Below, piece by piece: positions 8,986 to 16,717 of a stretch of 64,000 nucleotides of DNA (positions are counted from its first letter, which is position 1; each line of letters begins with the position of its first letter). The DNA lies in the NCBI RefSeq assembly GCF_001310275.1, contig NZ_LGYZ01000083.1, positions 62,001 through 126,000 on the forward strand, read 5' to 3'. A program made the position numbers and the translations under genes. The notes under the pieces are model-generated. The model searched no databases. It had not been told where the DNA came from and was given only the letters and a program-made list of their open reading frames with translations. This DNA comes from Nocardia arizonensis. GTDB taxonomy: Bacteria > Actinomycetota > Actinomycetes > Mycobacteriales > Mycobacteriaceae.

Positions 8986-9161
8986 GTGCGGTGTCGGCGC
9001 CCCGGGACGGGGCGCCCCTCCCTTCCCACTAGTAACACCAAACCCAGTGGTTTACTCTCGCAACACCTACACCACGAGGCAAGCCACGTTGCCGAAATGT
9101 TACGCCCCCCTCGCGGGTCCATCGTGGCTGATCAGGGCCGATGTCGGCGTGTCGGGACGAC

Positions 9162-9731
9162 TCACGCACCGCGCGGCAGTCTGCGCAGCGACCGCAGGGC
9201 ATAGTGCACCCGGGTCTTCACCGTGCCGACCGGCACGCCGAGATCGTCGGCGACCTCCTGATAGGCGCGGTCACGCATGATCACCTCGACCACGGCCGCG
9301 CGCTGGACCTCCGGCAGCCGCGCGAGCAGGTCGGCGACCAGCAGTCCGTCGACCAGACCGTCGGCGAAATCCGGACTCACACAGCGCGGCTCGGCGCCCT
9401 CGCGAATATCGTCCCAACCGGTCTCGCCGGGCCGGACCGCCCGGGCGCGGGACAGGTCGATCAGGACGTTGCGCTCGATGCCGAGCAGCCAGGTCCGCAC
9501 CGAACCCTTGCTCGCGTCGAAGCGGGCGCAGGACCGCCACGCCCGCAGCAGTGTCTCCTGCACCACCTGTTCGGACGCGCCGCTGTCGCCGAGGCTGCGC
9601 ATGGCCCGCCAGTACAGCAGCGCCCGATCCTCGGCGAGTACCGCGGCGATGCCGCCGTCGGTACAGAGCCCGGCACAGGACACCCCGCATGGCCGGCGCG
9701 GATGCGCGGCGATCGCCCGATGACACCTCAC
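9162..9731 (-). CDS. ECF-type RNA polymerase sigma factor
   Basis: The 189-residue protein has sigma region 2 (EQVVQETLLRAWRSCARFD, then SVRTWLLGIERNVLID) and region 4 (LPEVQRAAVVEVIMRDRAYQEVADDLGVPVGTVKTRVHYALRSL). Region 2.1 is compressed. The N terminus from GTG 9731 holds a cluster of Cys and His (RCHR...HPRRPCGVSCAGLC). If GTG at 9683 is the true start, the first Cys residues fall away. No anti-sigma gene is adjacent. A divergent SDR gene starts at 9851. The regulon is unknown. Confidence 0.8.
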   Translation of the reverse strand: MRCHRAIAAHPRRPCGVSCAGLCTDGGIAAVLAEDRALLYWRAMRSLGDSGASEQVVQETLLRAWRSCARFDASKGSVRTWLLGIERNVLIDLSRARAVRPGETGWDDIREGAEPRCVSPDFADGLVDGLLVADLLARLPEVQRAAVVEVIMRDRAYQEVADDLGVPVGTVKTRVHYALRSLRRLPRGA

Positions 9732-9816
9732 ACAGAGATATCGCGGCGGGACCCGTGAATGACATCCTCGCCGCCGAACTTCCCGACGAAAGCCGACGAA
9801 ACGTTACCCGCGCGTA

Positions 9817-9844
9817 TTGACTCGCGTTCAACAGTCGCTAGGGT
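9817..9844 (+). promoter_or_regulatory. Candidate sigma-A-type promoter of the SDR gene
   Basis: TTGACT at 9817-9822 and TAGGGT at 9839-9844 are separated by 16 bases. Transcription would begin at or just before ATG 9851, so the message is probably leaderless, as is common in actinomycetes. Seen by eye; no expression evidence. Confidence 0.5.
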
Positions 9845-9850
9845 CGGTCC

Positions 9851-10600
9851 ATGACGAGGAGCAGGATTCTGATCACCGGCGCCAGCGCCGGACTCGGCGC
9901 GCAGATGGCGCGGGATTTCGCGAGTATGGGCCGCGACCTGGCACTGTGCGCGCGGCGACTGGACGCCTTGACCGAGCTGCGCGCCGAGTTGATCGCGAAA
10001 CATCCGGGGATCGAGGTCGCGGTGCGCGCGCTCGATGTCGATGACCACGCGGCGGTGCCGGGCGTCTTCGGCGAACTGCGCGACGAACTCGGCGGAATCG
10101 ACCGGGTGATCGTCAACGCGGGCATCGGCAAGGGCGCGCGCATCGGCACCGGCCGCGCCGAGGCCAACCTGGCCACCGCCACCACCAATTTCGTGAGCGC
10201 GCTCGCCCAGGTCGAGGCGGCCATGCAGATCTTCCGCGAGCAGAACGCCGGACATCTGGTGCTGATCTCGTCCATGAGCGCGGTGCGCGGCCTGCCCGGC
10301 AAGAAGGCCGCCTATTCGGCGAGCAAGGCGGGCCTTGCGACCCTCGGCGAGGCGCTGTCGGTGGAGACCGCGCGCACGCCGATCGCGGTGACCACCCTGC
10401 TGCCCGGTTTCATCGCCACCGATATGGCGGCGCGCGCGGGTGACGCGAAACTGGTCGCGCCGTTGGACAAGGGCGTCGCCTCGATGGTGCGGGCCATCGA
10501 GAAGGAGCGCGACCGGGCCTGTGTACCGGCCTGGCCGTGGCGGCTGCTCGATATCGTCCTGCCGCGCCTGCCGGGCGCGGTCATCGCCAGAATCAGCTGA
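9851..10600 (+). CDS. SDR-family oxidoreductase
   Basis: This is a 249-residue classical short-chain dehydrogenase. The cofactor loop is TGASAGLG (residues 9-16), the NAG motif is VNAGIGKG, the catalytic serine is in LISSMSA and the Tyr-x-x-x-Lys is YSASK. The Arg-rich segment after beta-2 (ARRLD) suggests NADP(H). The C terminus (WPWRLLDIVLPRLPGAVIARI) is hydrophobic and may touch the membrane. The substrate cannot be read from sequence. The message is probably leaderless. It is convergent with the methyltransferase gene across a strong hairpin. Confidence 0.88.
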   Translation: MTRSRILITGASAGLGAQMARDFASMGRDLALCARRLDALTELRAELIAKHPGIEVAVRALDVDDHAAVPGVFGELRDELGGIDRVIVNAGIGKGARIGTGRAEANLATATTNFVSALAQVEAAMQIFREQNAGHLVLISSMSAVRGLPGKKAAYSASKAGLATLGEALSVETARTPIAVTTLLPGFIATDMAARAGDAKLVAPLDKGVASMVRAIEKERDRACVPAWPWRLLDIVLPRLPGAVIARIS

Positions 10601-10647
10601 CGGTAATTCTCGAAGATCCGGTTCGGCGTAACGGAACGCGGTCTACG

Positions 10648-10722
10648 GCGCCTGATCCGGCACCGCCGAACCGATGCCCGGTGCGTGACTGGTCACGCAC
10701 CGGGCATCGTCGCATCAGGCGC
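10648..10722. terminator. Bidirectional double-stem terminator
   Basis: A perfect 18-base stem (10672-10689 with 10692-10709) closes on a 2-base loop. It is nested in a second perfect 9-base stem (10648-10656 with 10714-10722). It lies between the convergent SDR (ends 10600) and methyltransferase (ends 10737) genes. There is no U tract, as is usual in actinomycetes. Confidence 0.8.
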
Positions 10723-10736
10723 GCGCCCGGCCGCGC

Positions 10737-11594
10737 CTACTTGGTGAGGGTGAACTGCATGACGTCGAGCATGCCGCGGCGGAAGCGCTCGGCGCACCCG
10801 GTCAGATACCGCATATAGCGGTCGTAGACCTCCTCGGAGGTCAGCCGCACCGCCTCCTCACGCCGCGCCTCGAGCGCCTGCGCCCACAGATCGAGGGTGC
10901 GGGCATAGTGCGGTTGCAGCGACTGGATGCGTTCGGTGCCGAGTCCCGCGCAGCCTGCCAACCGGGTCACCTCCGCGGGTCGCGGCAACTGGCCGCCGGG
11001 GAATATCTCCCGTCGCACGAAGGTGTGGAAGCGGGCGTCCTCGCGGGTCACCGGAATATTCATGCGGCGCAGGTCGTTGAGCGAATTGCCGATGATGGTG
11101 TGCAACAGCATCCGGCCGTCGGACGGCAGGATGCGGAAGCAGCGCTCGAAGAACTCCGTATAGCGCTCGTGCCGGAAATGTTCGAACGCGCCGATGCTGA
11201 CGATCGCGTCGGCGTGGCCGTCGAACTCCTCCCAGCCCTGGAGTCGCACCTGCGCGTCGTCCAGGCCGCGACGCCGGCTCTCGGCGGTGACGTGATCGTG
11301 CTGATTCCGGCTCAGCGTGAGACCGACCGCCCGCACACCGTAACGCTCGACCGCACGGAAGATCGTTGAACCCCAACCACATCCGATATCGAGCAGCACC
11401 ATGCCGGGCCGCAGGTCGAGTTTGCCAAGCGCCAGATCGATCTTGGCCGCCTGTGCCTGCTCGAGCGACATCTCCGTATGGTCGAAATAGGCGCAGCTGT
11501 AGGTCATCGACGGGTCGAGGAACAGCCGGTAGAACTCGTCGGACAGATCGTAATGCGATTGCACATCCTCGTAGAACGGTTTGAGCGCAGCCAT
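10737..11594 (-). CDS. Cyclopropane/mycolate-type SAM methyltransferase
   Basis: The 285-residue protein belongs to the CmaA/MmaA/UmaA group that methylates or cyclopropanates double bonds in long acyl chains. Family blocks are HYDLSDEFYRLFLDPSMTYSCAYF, the SAM-binding LLDIGCGWGS, GLTLSRNQ and the FPGGQLP segment. The length matches mycobacterial enzymes. ATG at 11594 has AGGAGG 6 bases upstream, which decides the start. Presence of this family supports a mycolic-acid-bearing host. The exact reaction (methyl, cyclopropane or other) cannot be fixed from sequence alone. Confidence 0.9.
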   Translation of the reverse strand: MAALKPFYEDVQSHYDLSDEFYRLFLDPSMTYSCAYFDHTEMSLEQAQAAKIDLALGKLDLRPGMVLLDIGCGWGSTIFRAVERYGVRAVGLTLSRNQHDHVTAESRRRGLDDAQVRLQGWEEFDGHADAIVSIGAFEHFRHERYTEFFERCFRILPSDGRMLLHTIIGNSLNDLRRMNIPVTREDARFHTFVRREIFPGGQLPRPAEVTRLAGCAGLGTERIQSLQPHYARTLDLWAQALEARREEAVRLTSEEVYDRYMRYLTGCAERFRRGMLDVMQFTLTK

Positions 11595-12012
11595 GAATGA
11601 CCTCCTGGTTTGTGACTGGCCACACAGTGATACGAGCGAACGAACTAGCCGGTTCACCATTGCGATGGAAATGCTCGGGCGCTAACCTTGGCCTATCCGG
11701 GCATCTGCGGACGCAGTGCCGCCGCGGGCACCGTCCTGAATCGGACACTGTCCCGAATCCGATCCGGTTCCGAAAATCCGATCCGGTCCGAATCCGAAGC
11801 GGCCGCAATCCACGCGATCCCGACTGGCGATCCGGGTCCCGTTTCCCGCAGACGCCACATTCTCGCAGGTCACGGTTCTCCGCCGAGCACAGACCCCCGG
11901 GCACGGTCGAATCCGCGCCTCGTCGGGTCCGCGCCGCCCGCGACCCTCCGCGCCCCGGCTCGACGCCGGGCAGTTCATCCCGGAATCCACGGACACCTCA
12001 GAAAGAAAAGCC
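11595..12012. other. Intergenic leader between methyltransferase and rho-like gene
   Basis: About 420 bases without a convincing gene. It must hold the methyltransferase promoter on the right-hand side and the promoter and leader of the rho-like gene. The clearest structure is the GATCCG-rich repeat at 11755-11792. The last 10 bases before ATG 12013 contain an AGAAAGAAAAG purine run that can serve as the ribosome site. Confidence 0.5.
11755..11792. repeat. Direct repeat of a GATCCG-containing 19-mer upstream of rho-like gene
   Basis: Two adjacent near-identical units occupy 11755-11773 and 11774-11792. Both contain ATCCGATCCGGT followed by CCGA. Looser copies of the GAATC-GGA/CCGAA word flank them (11738-11745 and 11789-11798). 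This may be a regulator site or a structured leader element for autoregulation of the rho-like gene. The function is not known. Confidence 0.6.
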
Positions 12013-13179
12013 ATGAAAGACAACACATCCCAGCACGCGATCCACGAGAACCGAGCCACCGGAACGTTTCCGGTGCGCGGGGTGCTCGATACCGCGGGGG
12101 CCAACGCGCGGCTACTCGTCGACGGATACCTCCCTGGTCCGCGGGACCTGCACGTGCCGCCTCGCGTCCTACGCGAATATGGTTTGCGTCGAGGCGATTT
12201 CGTCGTTGGCATCGCGGGCGCCGCGGCGCGCGGCGATCGTCTCGATCCACTCGTCGCGGTGGAATCGATCAACGGGCAGGCGCCCGACCGGGCCGCGATC
12301 CGGCCCAAGTACCTGGATCTGACCCCCGTCCATCCGCGTCATCGTCTGCTCCTGGAGACCGAGGCGCAGGAACTCACCACCCGGGTCACGGATCTGATCA
12401 TGCCGATCGGCAAGGGACAGCGCGCACTCGTCGTCGCGCCGCCCAAGGCGGGCAAGACATCCGTACTAGCGGCCATCGCGCACGGTGTCGCCAAGAACCA
12501 CCCGGAATGCGAACTCGTGCTGGTCCTGGTCGGCGAACGACCCGAGGAGGTCACCGATCTCGCGCGCTCCGTGCCCGCCGACGTCGCCGCGGCCACCTTC
12601 GACCAACCTCCGAGCGAGCACATCGCCGTCGCCGAACTCGCCCTCGAACGGGCGCAGCGGCTGGTCGAATCCGGGCGCGACGTCGTGGTGCTGCTCGATT
12701 CGCTGACCCGACTCGCCCGCGCCTACAACCTGGCCGGATCCGGCTCAGGACGCATCCTCTCCGGCGGTGTGGACGCCGCCGCCCTGCCCCCGCTCAAGCG
12801 TTTCCTCGGCGCGGCCCGCGCCATCGAGAACGGCGGGTCCCTCACCCTGGTCGCCACCGCCCTGGTGGAAACCGGATCGCTGGCCGACACGGTGATCTTC
12901 GAGGAATGCAAGGGCACCGGCAACGCCGAACTCAAACTCGACCGCGCCACGGCCGCCCGCCGCGTCTTTCCGGCGGTCGACATCGCCCGATCGAGCACCC
13001 GCCGCGACGACCTGCTGTGCACTCCCGACGAACTGGCGGCCACCGACCTGCTGCGACGCACGCTCGCGGCAACCGACGCGGCACAGTCCACCGACCTGCT
13101 GATCCAGGGTCTGCGGCGCACCCAGACCAACGCCGAATTCCTCGCCCAGCTCTCCCGCCCCCGTCCACCCGCTCTTTAA
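12013..13179 (+). CDS. Compact transcription termination factor Rho paralog
   Basis: The 388-residue hexameric RNA helicase homolog has the Rho RNA-binding fold at about residues 21-90 (YLPGPRDLHVPPRVLREYGLRRGD) and a complete ATPase. Key ATPase elements are PIGKGQR 131-137, Walker A PPKAGKTS 143-150, Walker B LLD at 229, GGVD in the Q loop, the R loop CKGTGNAEL and the arginine-finger region SSTR ending at R330. The N-terminal helical domain and the long basic insertion of normal actinomycete Rho are missing. The aromatic GFGFLR nucleic-acid motif reads GANARL, and the DER motif reads GER (174-176). The normal rho presumably lies elsewhere. It may be a specialised terminator or a regulator of Rho. 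Confidence 0.88.
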   Translation: MKDNTSQHAIHENRATGTFPVRGVLDTAGANARLLVDGYLPGPRDLHVPPRVLREYGLRRGDFVVGIAGAAARGDRLDPLVAVESINGQAPDRAAIRPKYLDLTPVHPRHRLLLETEAQELTTRVTDLIMPIGKGQRALVVAPPKAGKTSVLAAIAHGVAKNHPECELVLVLVGERPEEVTDLARSVPADVAAATFDQPPSEHIAVAELALERAQRLVESGRDVVVLLDSLTRLARAYNLAGSGSGRILSGGVDAAALPPLKRFLGAARAIENGGSLTLVATALVETGSLADTVIFEECKGTGNAELKLDRATAARRVFPAVDIARSSTRRDDLLCTPDELAATDLLRRTLAATDAAQSTDLLIQGLRRTQTNAEFLAQLSRPRPPAL

Positions 13180-13550
13180 GCCCTCCTTAAGGGTGTGTCA
13201 AGGCCCCCCAGGCATGGTTTGTCTCAGCCCCGGCGGGGCCTGCTCCAGGAGGGGGGAACAGGATCGCCGGGGCGTCCTCATCTCGGACCCGGCCATACGG
13301 ACTCCCATCCGCGGTCCGCCGCGGGTCGCTGGTACCCGGCTGCGCCGCACGGCGGCCCGACGCGCGCTGCCCGACACGGCGACCGACGCCGCCGACGATC
13401 CGTGGACGGTCACCAGGGCTATGATCGCTACCGTTCAGTTCGGCTGAGCCGCGTGAATTCCAGGCCGTTTGTCGGCGGTCACGAAATTCGACGCATCCGC
13501 ACACCGGCGCACCTCATCGGTGATAGGCAAGGCCCAGCGAAAGGGGCAGT
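13180..13550. other. Intergenic region after rho-like gene
   Basis: About 370 bases. Short open frames here have poor starts and no recognisable protein, so none is called. The last 10 bases before 13551 carry AAAGGGG, the ribosome site for the next gene. Nothing else is seen. Confidence 0.5.
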
Positions 13551-13985
13551 ATGACCGTGCACGCCTATCCGACCGACGCGACGACGCCGGTCGACCTCGC
13601 CCAGGCCCACCGCATCACCGAGCGGCTCCTGTCCGATCCCGACGACCTCGCGGCCGGAATCACCCGCGTGGTCACCGAATTCGACACCGGGTTCACCGTG
13701 GTCGCCGTACGCGGCGCCGCGCCCACCGAGCCCGGCGCGCCCGCACCGCCCACGGTCGGCGGCTCGGTCTGCGTCATCGACAAGGCCACCGGCGCGGTCT
13801 CCTACTGGCCCACCTATCCGCCCGCGCTCGTCGCCGAACAGTATTCGGCCATGCTGCGCGCCGGCGGGCTGGTCGTGGCCGAGAACTGGCCCGATCCCGA
13901 CGAACTCGATACCGGGGAAACCGCCGAGCCCGACCCGGCGACCGATGAGGTCGTCATCGACTATGGGACGCGCGAAGGTCGGTGA
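13551..13985 (+). CDS. Hypothetical protein, possibly Imm35/YrhB-like
   Basis: The 144-residue acidic protein has no signal peptide or membrane segment. The middle (GGSVCVIDKATGAVSYWPTYPPALVAEQY) recalls the small domain found in YrhB/immunity-35 proteins, where a short beta hairpin carries a D-x-x-TG turn. That resemblance is weak. The C-terminal 40 residues are Asp/Glu/Pro rich. AAAGGGG at 13538-13544 fixes ATG 13551. There is no adjacent toxin gene, so an immunity role is only a possibility. Confidence 0.6.
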   Translation: MTVHAYPTDATTPVDLAQAHRITERLLSDPDDLAAGITRVVTEFDTGFTVVAVRGAAPTEPGAPAPPTVGGSVCVIDKATGAVSYWPTYPPALVAEQYSAMLRAGGLVVAENWPDPDELDTGETAEPDPATDEVVIDYGTREGR

Positions 13986-14057
13986 TCAGCGACGGCCACG
14001 GTGCTCGCATTGTGGTCGGATTCGTGTTCGCGCTGCTCAGCGACGTGACACCGTCGC

Positions 14058-14678
14058 TCACCGGTAACGAAAGTAGTTGACGATCATGCGGGTGAGGCTG
14101 TCGATGAAGGTTTCCCGCGGGATATCGGGCCGGTCGAGAATGTACCGGACGGTGAGGTGTTCGGCGATGCGCACGAGCAGCCAGGCCGCGGTCTCGGTAT
14201 CGGCGTCGCCCGGACGGGTCACCTTGCGCAATGTCAATGCGGTGCGGGTCAACTCGACCATCTGGTGTTCGAAATCGACCACGGTGTCGCCGACGCTGAG
14301 TCTCGGGGTCTGCTCGATGACCGCGCGCAGCAGTCCCGGATGGTCACCGAGCGCCTCCAGCAGGACCGAGATGGATTGCCGGACAGCGACTTCCGGTGAT
14401 GCGGTGAAATTGTCGAGCACATGCGCGCGCACCCGCTCGGCGACCTCGCTCTGATAGCGGTCGATGACCGCGCCGATGATGGCGTCCTTGTTCGGGAAGT
14501 ACTGATACAACGAGCCGGGGCTGATGCCCGCCGCCTCGGCGATCCGGTTGGTGGACGCGCCGTCGTAGCCGTGGGCGATGAGTACGCGCTGGCCGGCGTC
14601 GATGATGCGGCGGACCATCTCGCGGGAGCGTTGCTGGCGAGGAGCCTTGCGCAGTTCGGGGCGGGATTTCGAGGACAT
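14058..14678 (-). CDS. TetR-family repressor of the oxygenase-ferredoxin operon
   Basis: The 206-residue protein has an N-terminal TetR helix-turn-helix (RIIDAGQRVLIAHGYDGASTNRIAEAAGISPGSLYQYFPNKDAII, residues about 20-65) and a helical ligand domain. ATG at 14678 is used; GTG six bases upstream is possible. It is divergent from the DUF2236 oxygenase gene, with a perfect palindrome in between (14719-14745). This arrangement is typical of local repression relieved by the oxygenase substrate or a related compound. The effector is unknown. Confidence 0.88.
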   Translation of the reverse strand: MSSKSRPELRKAPRQQRSREMVRRIIDAGQRVLIAHGYDGASTNRIAEAAGISPGSLYQYFPNKDAIIGAVIDRYQSEVAERVRAHVLDNFTASPEVAVRQSISVLLEALGDHPGLLRAVIEQTPRLSVGDTVVDFEHQMVELTRTALTLRKVTRPGDADTETAAWLLVRIAEHLTVRYILDRPDIPRETFIDSLTRMIVNYFRYR

Positions 14679-14718
14679 GGTCACGCTCGGAACGCGAATT
14701 GAATGCGAGTAAATATTC

Positions 14719-14745
14719 GTGTCACCATGCGATTCATGGTGACAC
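14719..14745. promoter_or_regulatory. Perfect palindrome, probable TetR operator
   Basis: GTGTCACCATG (14719-14729) and its exact reverse complement CATGGTGACAC (14735-14745) flank a 5-base spacer. The site covers both candidate ATG starts (14727 and 14736) of the oxygenase and begins 41 bases from the TetR start. Bound repressor would block transcription and perhaps shut both genes. A looser CGAAT...ATTCG pair lies just upstream. Confidence 0.75.
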
Positions 14746-16142
14746 ACGAACCGGCCGCGTCCATATCGCCGCAGCCCACACAGGTTTCGGCCGAGGTCGA
14801 CCCACCCGCGCACGTTCGGGTACACCCCTTCGACTACTACTTCCGTCCGCATATGCCGCTGCGCCCGCCGCCGCCGCGCGCGGTCCCGTCGCGGCTGTGG
14901 TTCCCCACCCGGCGCGCCATGTTGTCGCCGTGGCTCGACGTGCGCGAGTCACCCGCGCCGACCCCGCAATCGCGGCTCATGGCCGACCACCTGTGGCAGG
15001 GCGACGAACCGATGGACGCGGTGGTCGCGGCCTTCGACCGGGTGGGAACCGCCGCCGGGCGCGCGATGCTCGACCTGGCGCTCGCCCACGGCATCGAATC
15101 GGTACCCGACGCACCGCCCGAACTGCGCGCACTGTTCGCCCATCTCGACAACCCGCCGCAGTGGTACGACCCGGACCTGTGGGAACGCGGCCGCCGATGC
15201 TGGATCGGCGCCTCCACCTCCGGCAAACTCGCCATGCTCGTCCAGGACTTCATGGGCACCTTCGTCGGCGCCGAGGTCGCCTCGGCGACCGGCGCGACCG
15301 GACGTTTCGTCTACGACCCGTACCGTCGGAATCTGGAGACCACCAACTGGTTCCGCACCATGACGGTCACCGGAGCGCTCGAGCGCTTCTCGCCCACCTT
15401 CGCCGACACCGTGCGCGTGCGTCTCATGCACTCCCAGGTCCGTGCGGGCCTGCGGAAGTCTTGGGGCACAGAGCATTTCACCGAAAACGGCAATCCCATC
15501 TCCAATGCGACCATGATGGGCGCCGCGGTGACCTTCGGCCTGACCCCGCTGCTGTTCGACCACGCGCACGGCCGACGCACGAGCACCGAGGATCTCGACG
15601 CGGTCATGCACTACTGGAGTTACATCGCCTATGTCTTCGGCGTCGCCGAGGAGCTGATTCCGCGCACCGCGCTGGAGGGCATGCGCATGGTCGACTACAT
15701 GGTCGCCACCGCCGGGGTCGCGCCGGAATGGACCGGCAAGATGGCGCGGGCGGCCACCTCGGGTTTCCGGGGCCGCGGTCCGGTGCGGTGGTTCAAAGTC
15801 GCCGCCATCGCACCCGCGTTGGGCATGATGGCCTATTTCAGCAGTCCGGGCCTGGTGCGTGAACTCCTGCGCGCCACGCCGCTGCGCCGGGTGCCGCTGC
15901 AACCGTGGATCACCCTGGTCGGGCTGGTCGCCGCCGTCGAGGTCCGGTTGCACGCGCTGGTCGACCGGCTGCCCGGCCGCGAACGCCGACTCGCCCGCCG
16001 GGCGCGCGGCGACGATCCGGTGTGGCGCCGGCAGGCGCGCATCGCGCGACTGTCGGCGGCGCGCGCGGGAATCCACGGCACCCCCTACGACCACCACGAC
16101 GGTTCGGCCGTCGGCGGGCTCACCGGGTGCCCGGTCCGATGA
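14727..16142 (+). CDS. MpaB-like (DUF2236) oxygenase
   Basis: The 471-residue protein belongs to the DUF2236 family, which includes the fungal MpaB oxygenase and the heme-dependent latex-clearing rubber oxygenase Lcp. Family-like features include FMGTFVGAEVASATGATGRFVYDPYRRNLETTNWF near the middle with conserved His/Arg positions further on (HFTENGNPISNATMMG). A hydrophobic stretch occurs around IAPALGMMAYFSSPGLV. Starts at 14727 or 14736 both lie within the palindrome, and no ribosome site is visible, so the message may be leaderless. The stop overlaps the ferredoxin ATG. The substrate is unknown. Confidence 0.82.
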   Translation: MRFMVTHEPAASISPQPTQVSAEVDPPAHVRVHPFDYYFRPHMPLRPPPPRAVPSRLWFPTRRAMLSPWLDVRESPAPTPQSRLMADHLWQGDEPMDAVVAAFDRVGTAAGRAMLDLALAHGIESVPDAPPELRALFAHLDNPPQWYDPDLWERGRRCWIGASTSGKLAMLVQDFMGTFVGAEVASATGATGRFVYDPYRRNLETTNWFRTMTVTGALERFSPTFADTVRVRLMHSQVRAGLRKSWGTEHFTENGNPISNATMMGAAVTFGLTPLLFDHAHGRRTSTEDLDAVMHYWSYIAYVFGVAEELIPRTALEGMRMVDYMVATAGVAPEWTGKMARAATSGFRGRGPVRWFKVAAIAPALGMMAYFSSPGLVRELLRATPLRRVPLQPWITLVGLVAAVEVRLHALVDRLPGRERRLARRARGDDPVWRRQARIARLSAARAGIHGTPYDHHDGSAVGGLTGCPVR

Positions 16143-16450
16143 GGTGGCGACGCCGTCGGCGGCCGCCGCCCGCGCGGCGGCCCGACCGCCCGCTGATCCT
16201 CGAATTGCGCGCCTCCGGCGTGGAACTCGTGGTGCCGCCGCGCTTCACCGCGCTGGAGGCGCTGGAGCGCAACGGCATCGACGTGCCATCCATGTGCCGG
16301 GCCGGAATCTGCGGCACCTGCGAAATCGAGCCGCTGGCAGTGGAATTCGCACCCGGTGTGCGCCCGGCCGCACCCGACGAACGGATCGCGCCGGTGCGAT
16401 TGTGCGTCACCGTCCGCGGGACGATCGCGCGAATGGCACTGGATCTGTGA
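16139..16450 (+). CDS. 2Fe-2S ferredoxin
   Basis: The 103-residue protein has a plant-type ferredoxin domain. The cluster ligands are in CRAGICGTC (C-x4-C-x2-C) plus a later cysteine in RLCVTV. The ATG at 16139 overlaps the oxygenase stop (ATGA), which implies coupled translation and a shared job. The N-terminal 20 residues are very Arg/Pro rich. No ferredoxin reductase gene is adjacent, so a general reductase would supply electrons. Pairing an Lcp/MpaB-type protein with its own ferredoxin is unusual, since Lcp itself is not known to need one. Confidence 0.88.
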   Translation: MRWRRRRRPPPARRPDRPLILELRASGVELVVPPRFTALEALERNGIDVPSMCRAGICGTCEIEPLAVEFAPGVRPAAPDERIAPVRLCVTVRGTIARMALDL

Positions 16451-16460
16451 ACGCCGGACG

Positions 16461-16709
16461 TCAGTCGACGGGCAGATGTTTGATGGAGTCGCCGCCCTTG
16501 GTGTGGTGCAACCGCCCGAACCGGCTGTCGAGCAGATTCGCCATGCTCTCGGCCGCACCGGTGTACGCGGCCTGCACCGTGTCGGCGCGATGGGCCACCG
16601 CGACCGGCGGCTGACCGGTCGGACGAGCCTCGAGCACGCACTGCTTGTCCTCCACGCCGCCCTTGTGGGCGGTCTGATCGCTCGACGATACGGCCGAGAC
16701 CCTGGTACG
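16461..16709 (-). pseudogene. Remnant of an HPF/RaiA-family ribosome-associated protein
   Basis: The minus-strand frame reads RVSAVSSSDQTAHKGG, then EDKQCVLEARPTGQPPVAV, and ends RLHHTKGGDSIKHLPVD. This matches my recollection of the second half of the actinomycete HPF/RaiA-like family (RVEVHLSDE..KGG..DKRCVLEARP, then KGG.SIRHL). The first 35-40 residues are gone. The recognisable part begins at about 16709, next to the stop of the transporter gene (16718), as if a deletion joined them. A short product from GTG 16655 (64 residues) could still be made. I call it a truncated gene. Confidence 0.6.
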
Positions 16710-16717
16710 GCGGCGAC

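Noticed and set aside
13187..13504. Several overlapping short frames after the Rho-like gene
   Set aside because: All are low-complexity and mutually overlapping, with no ribosome site. None resembles a known protein.
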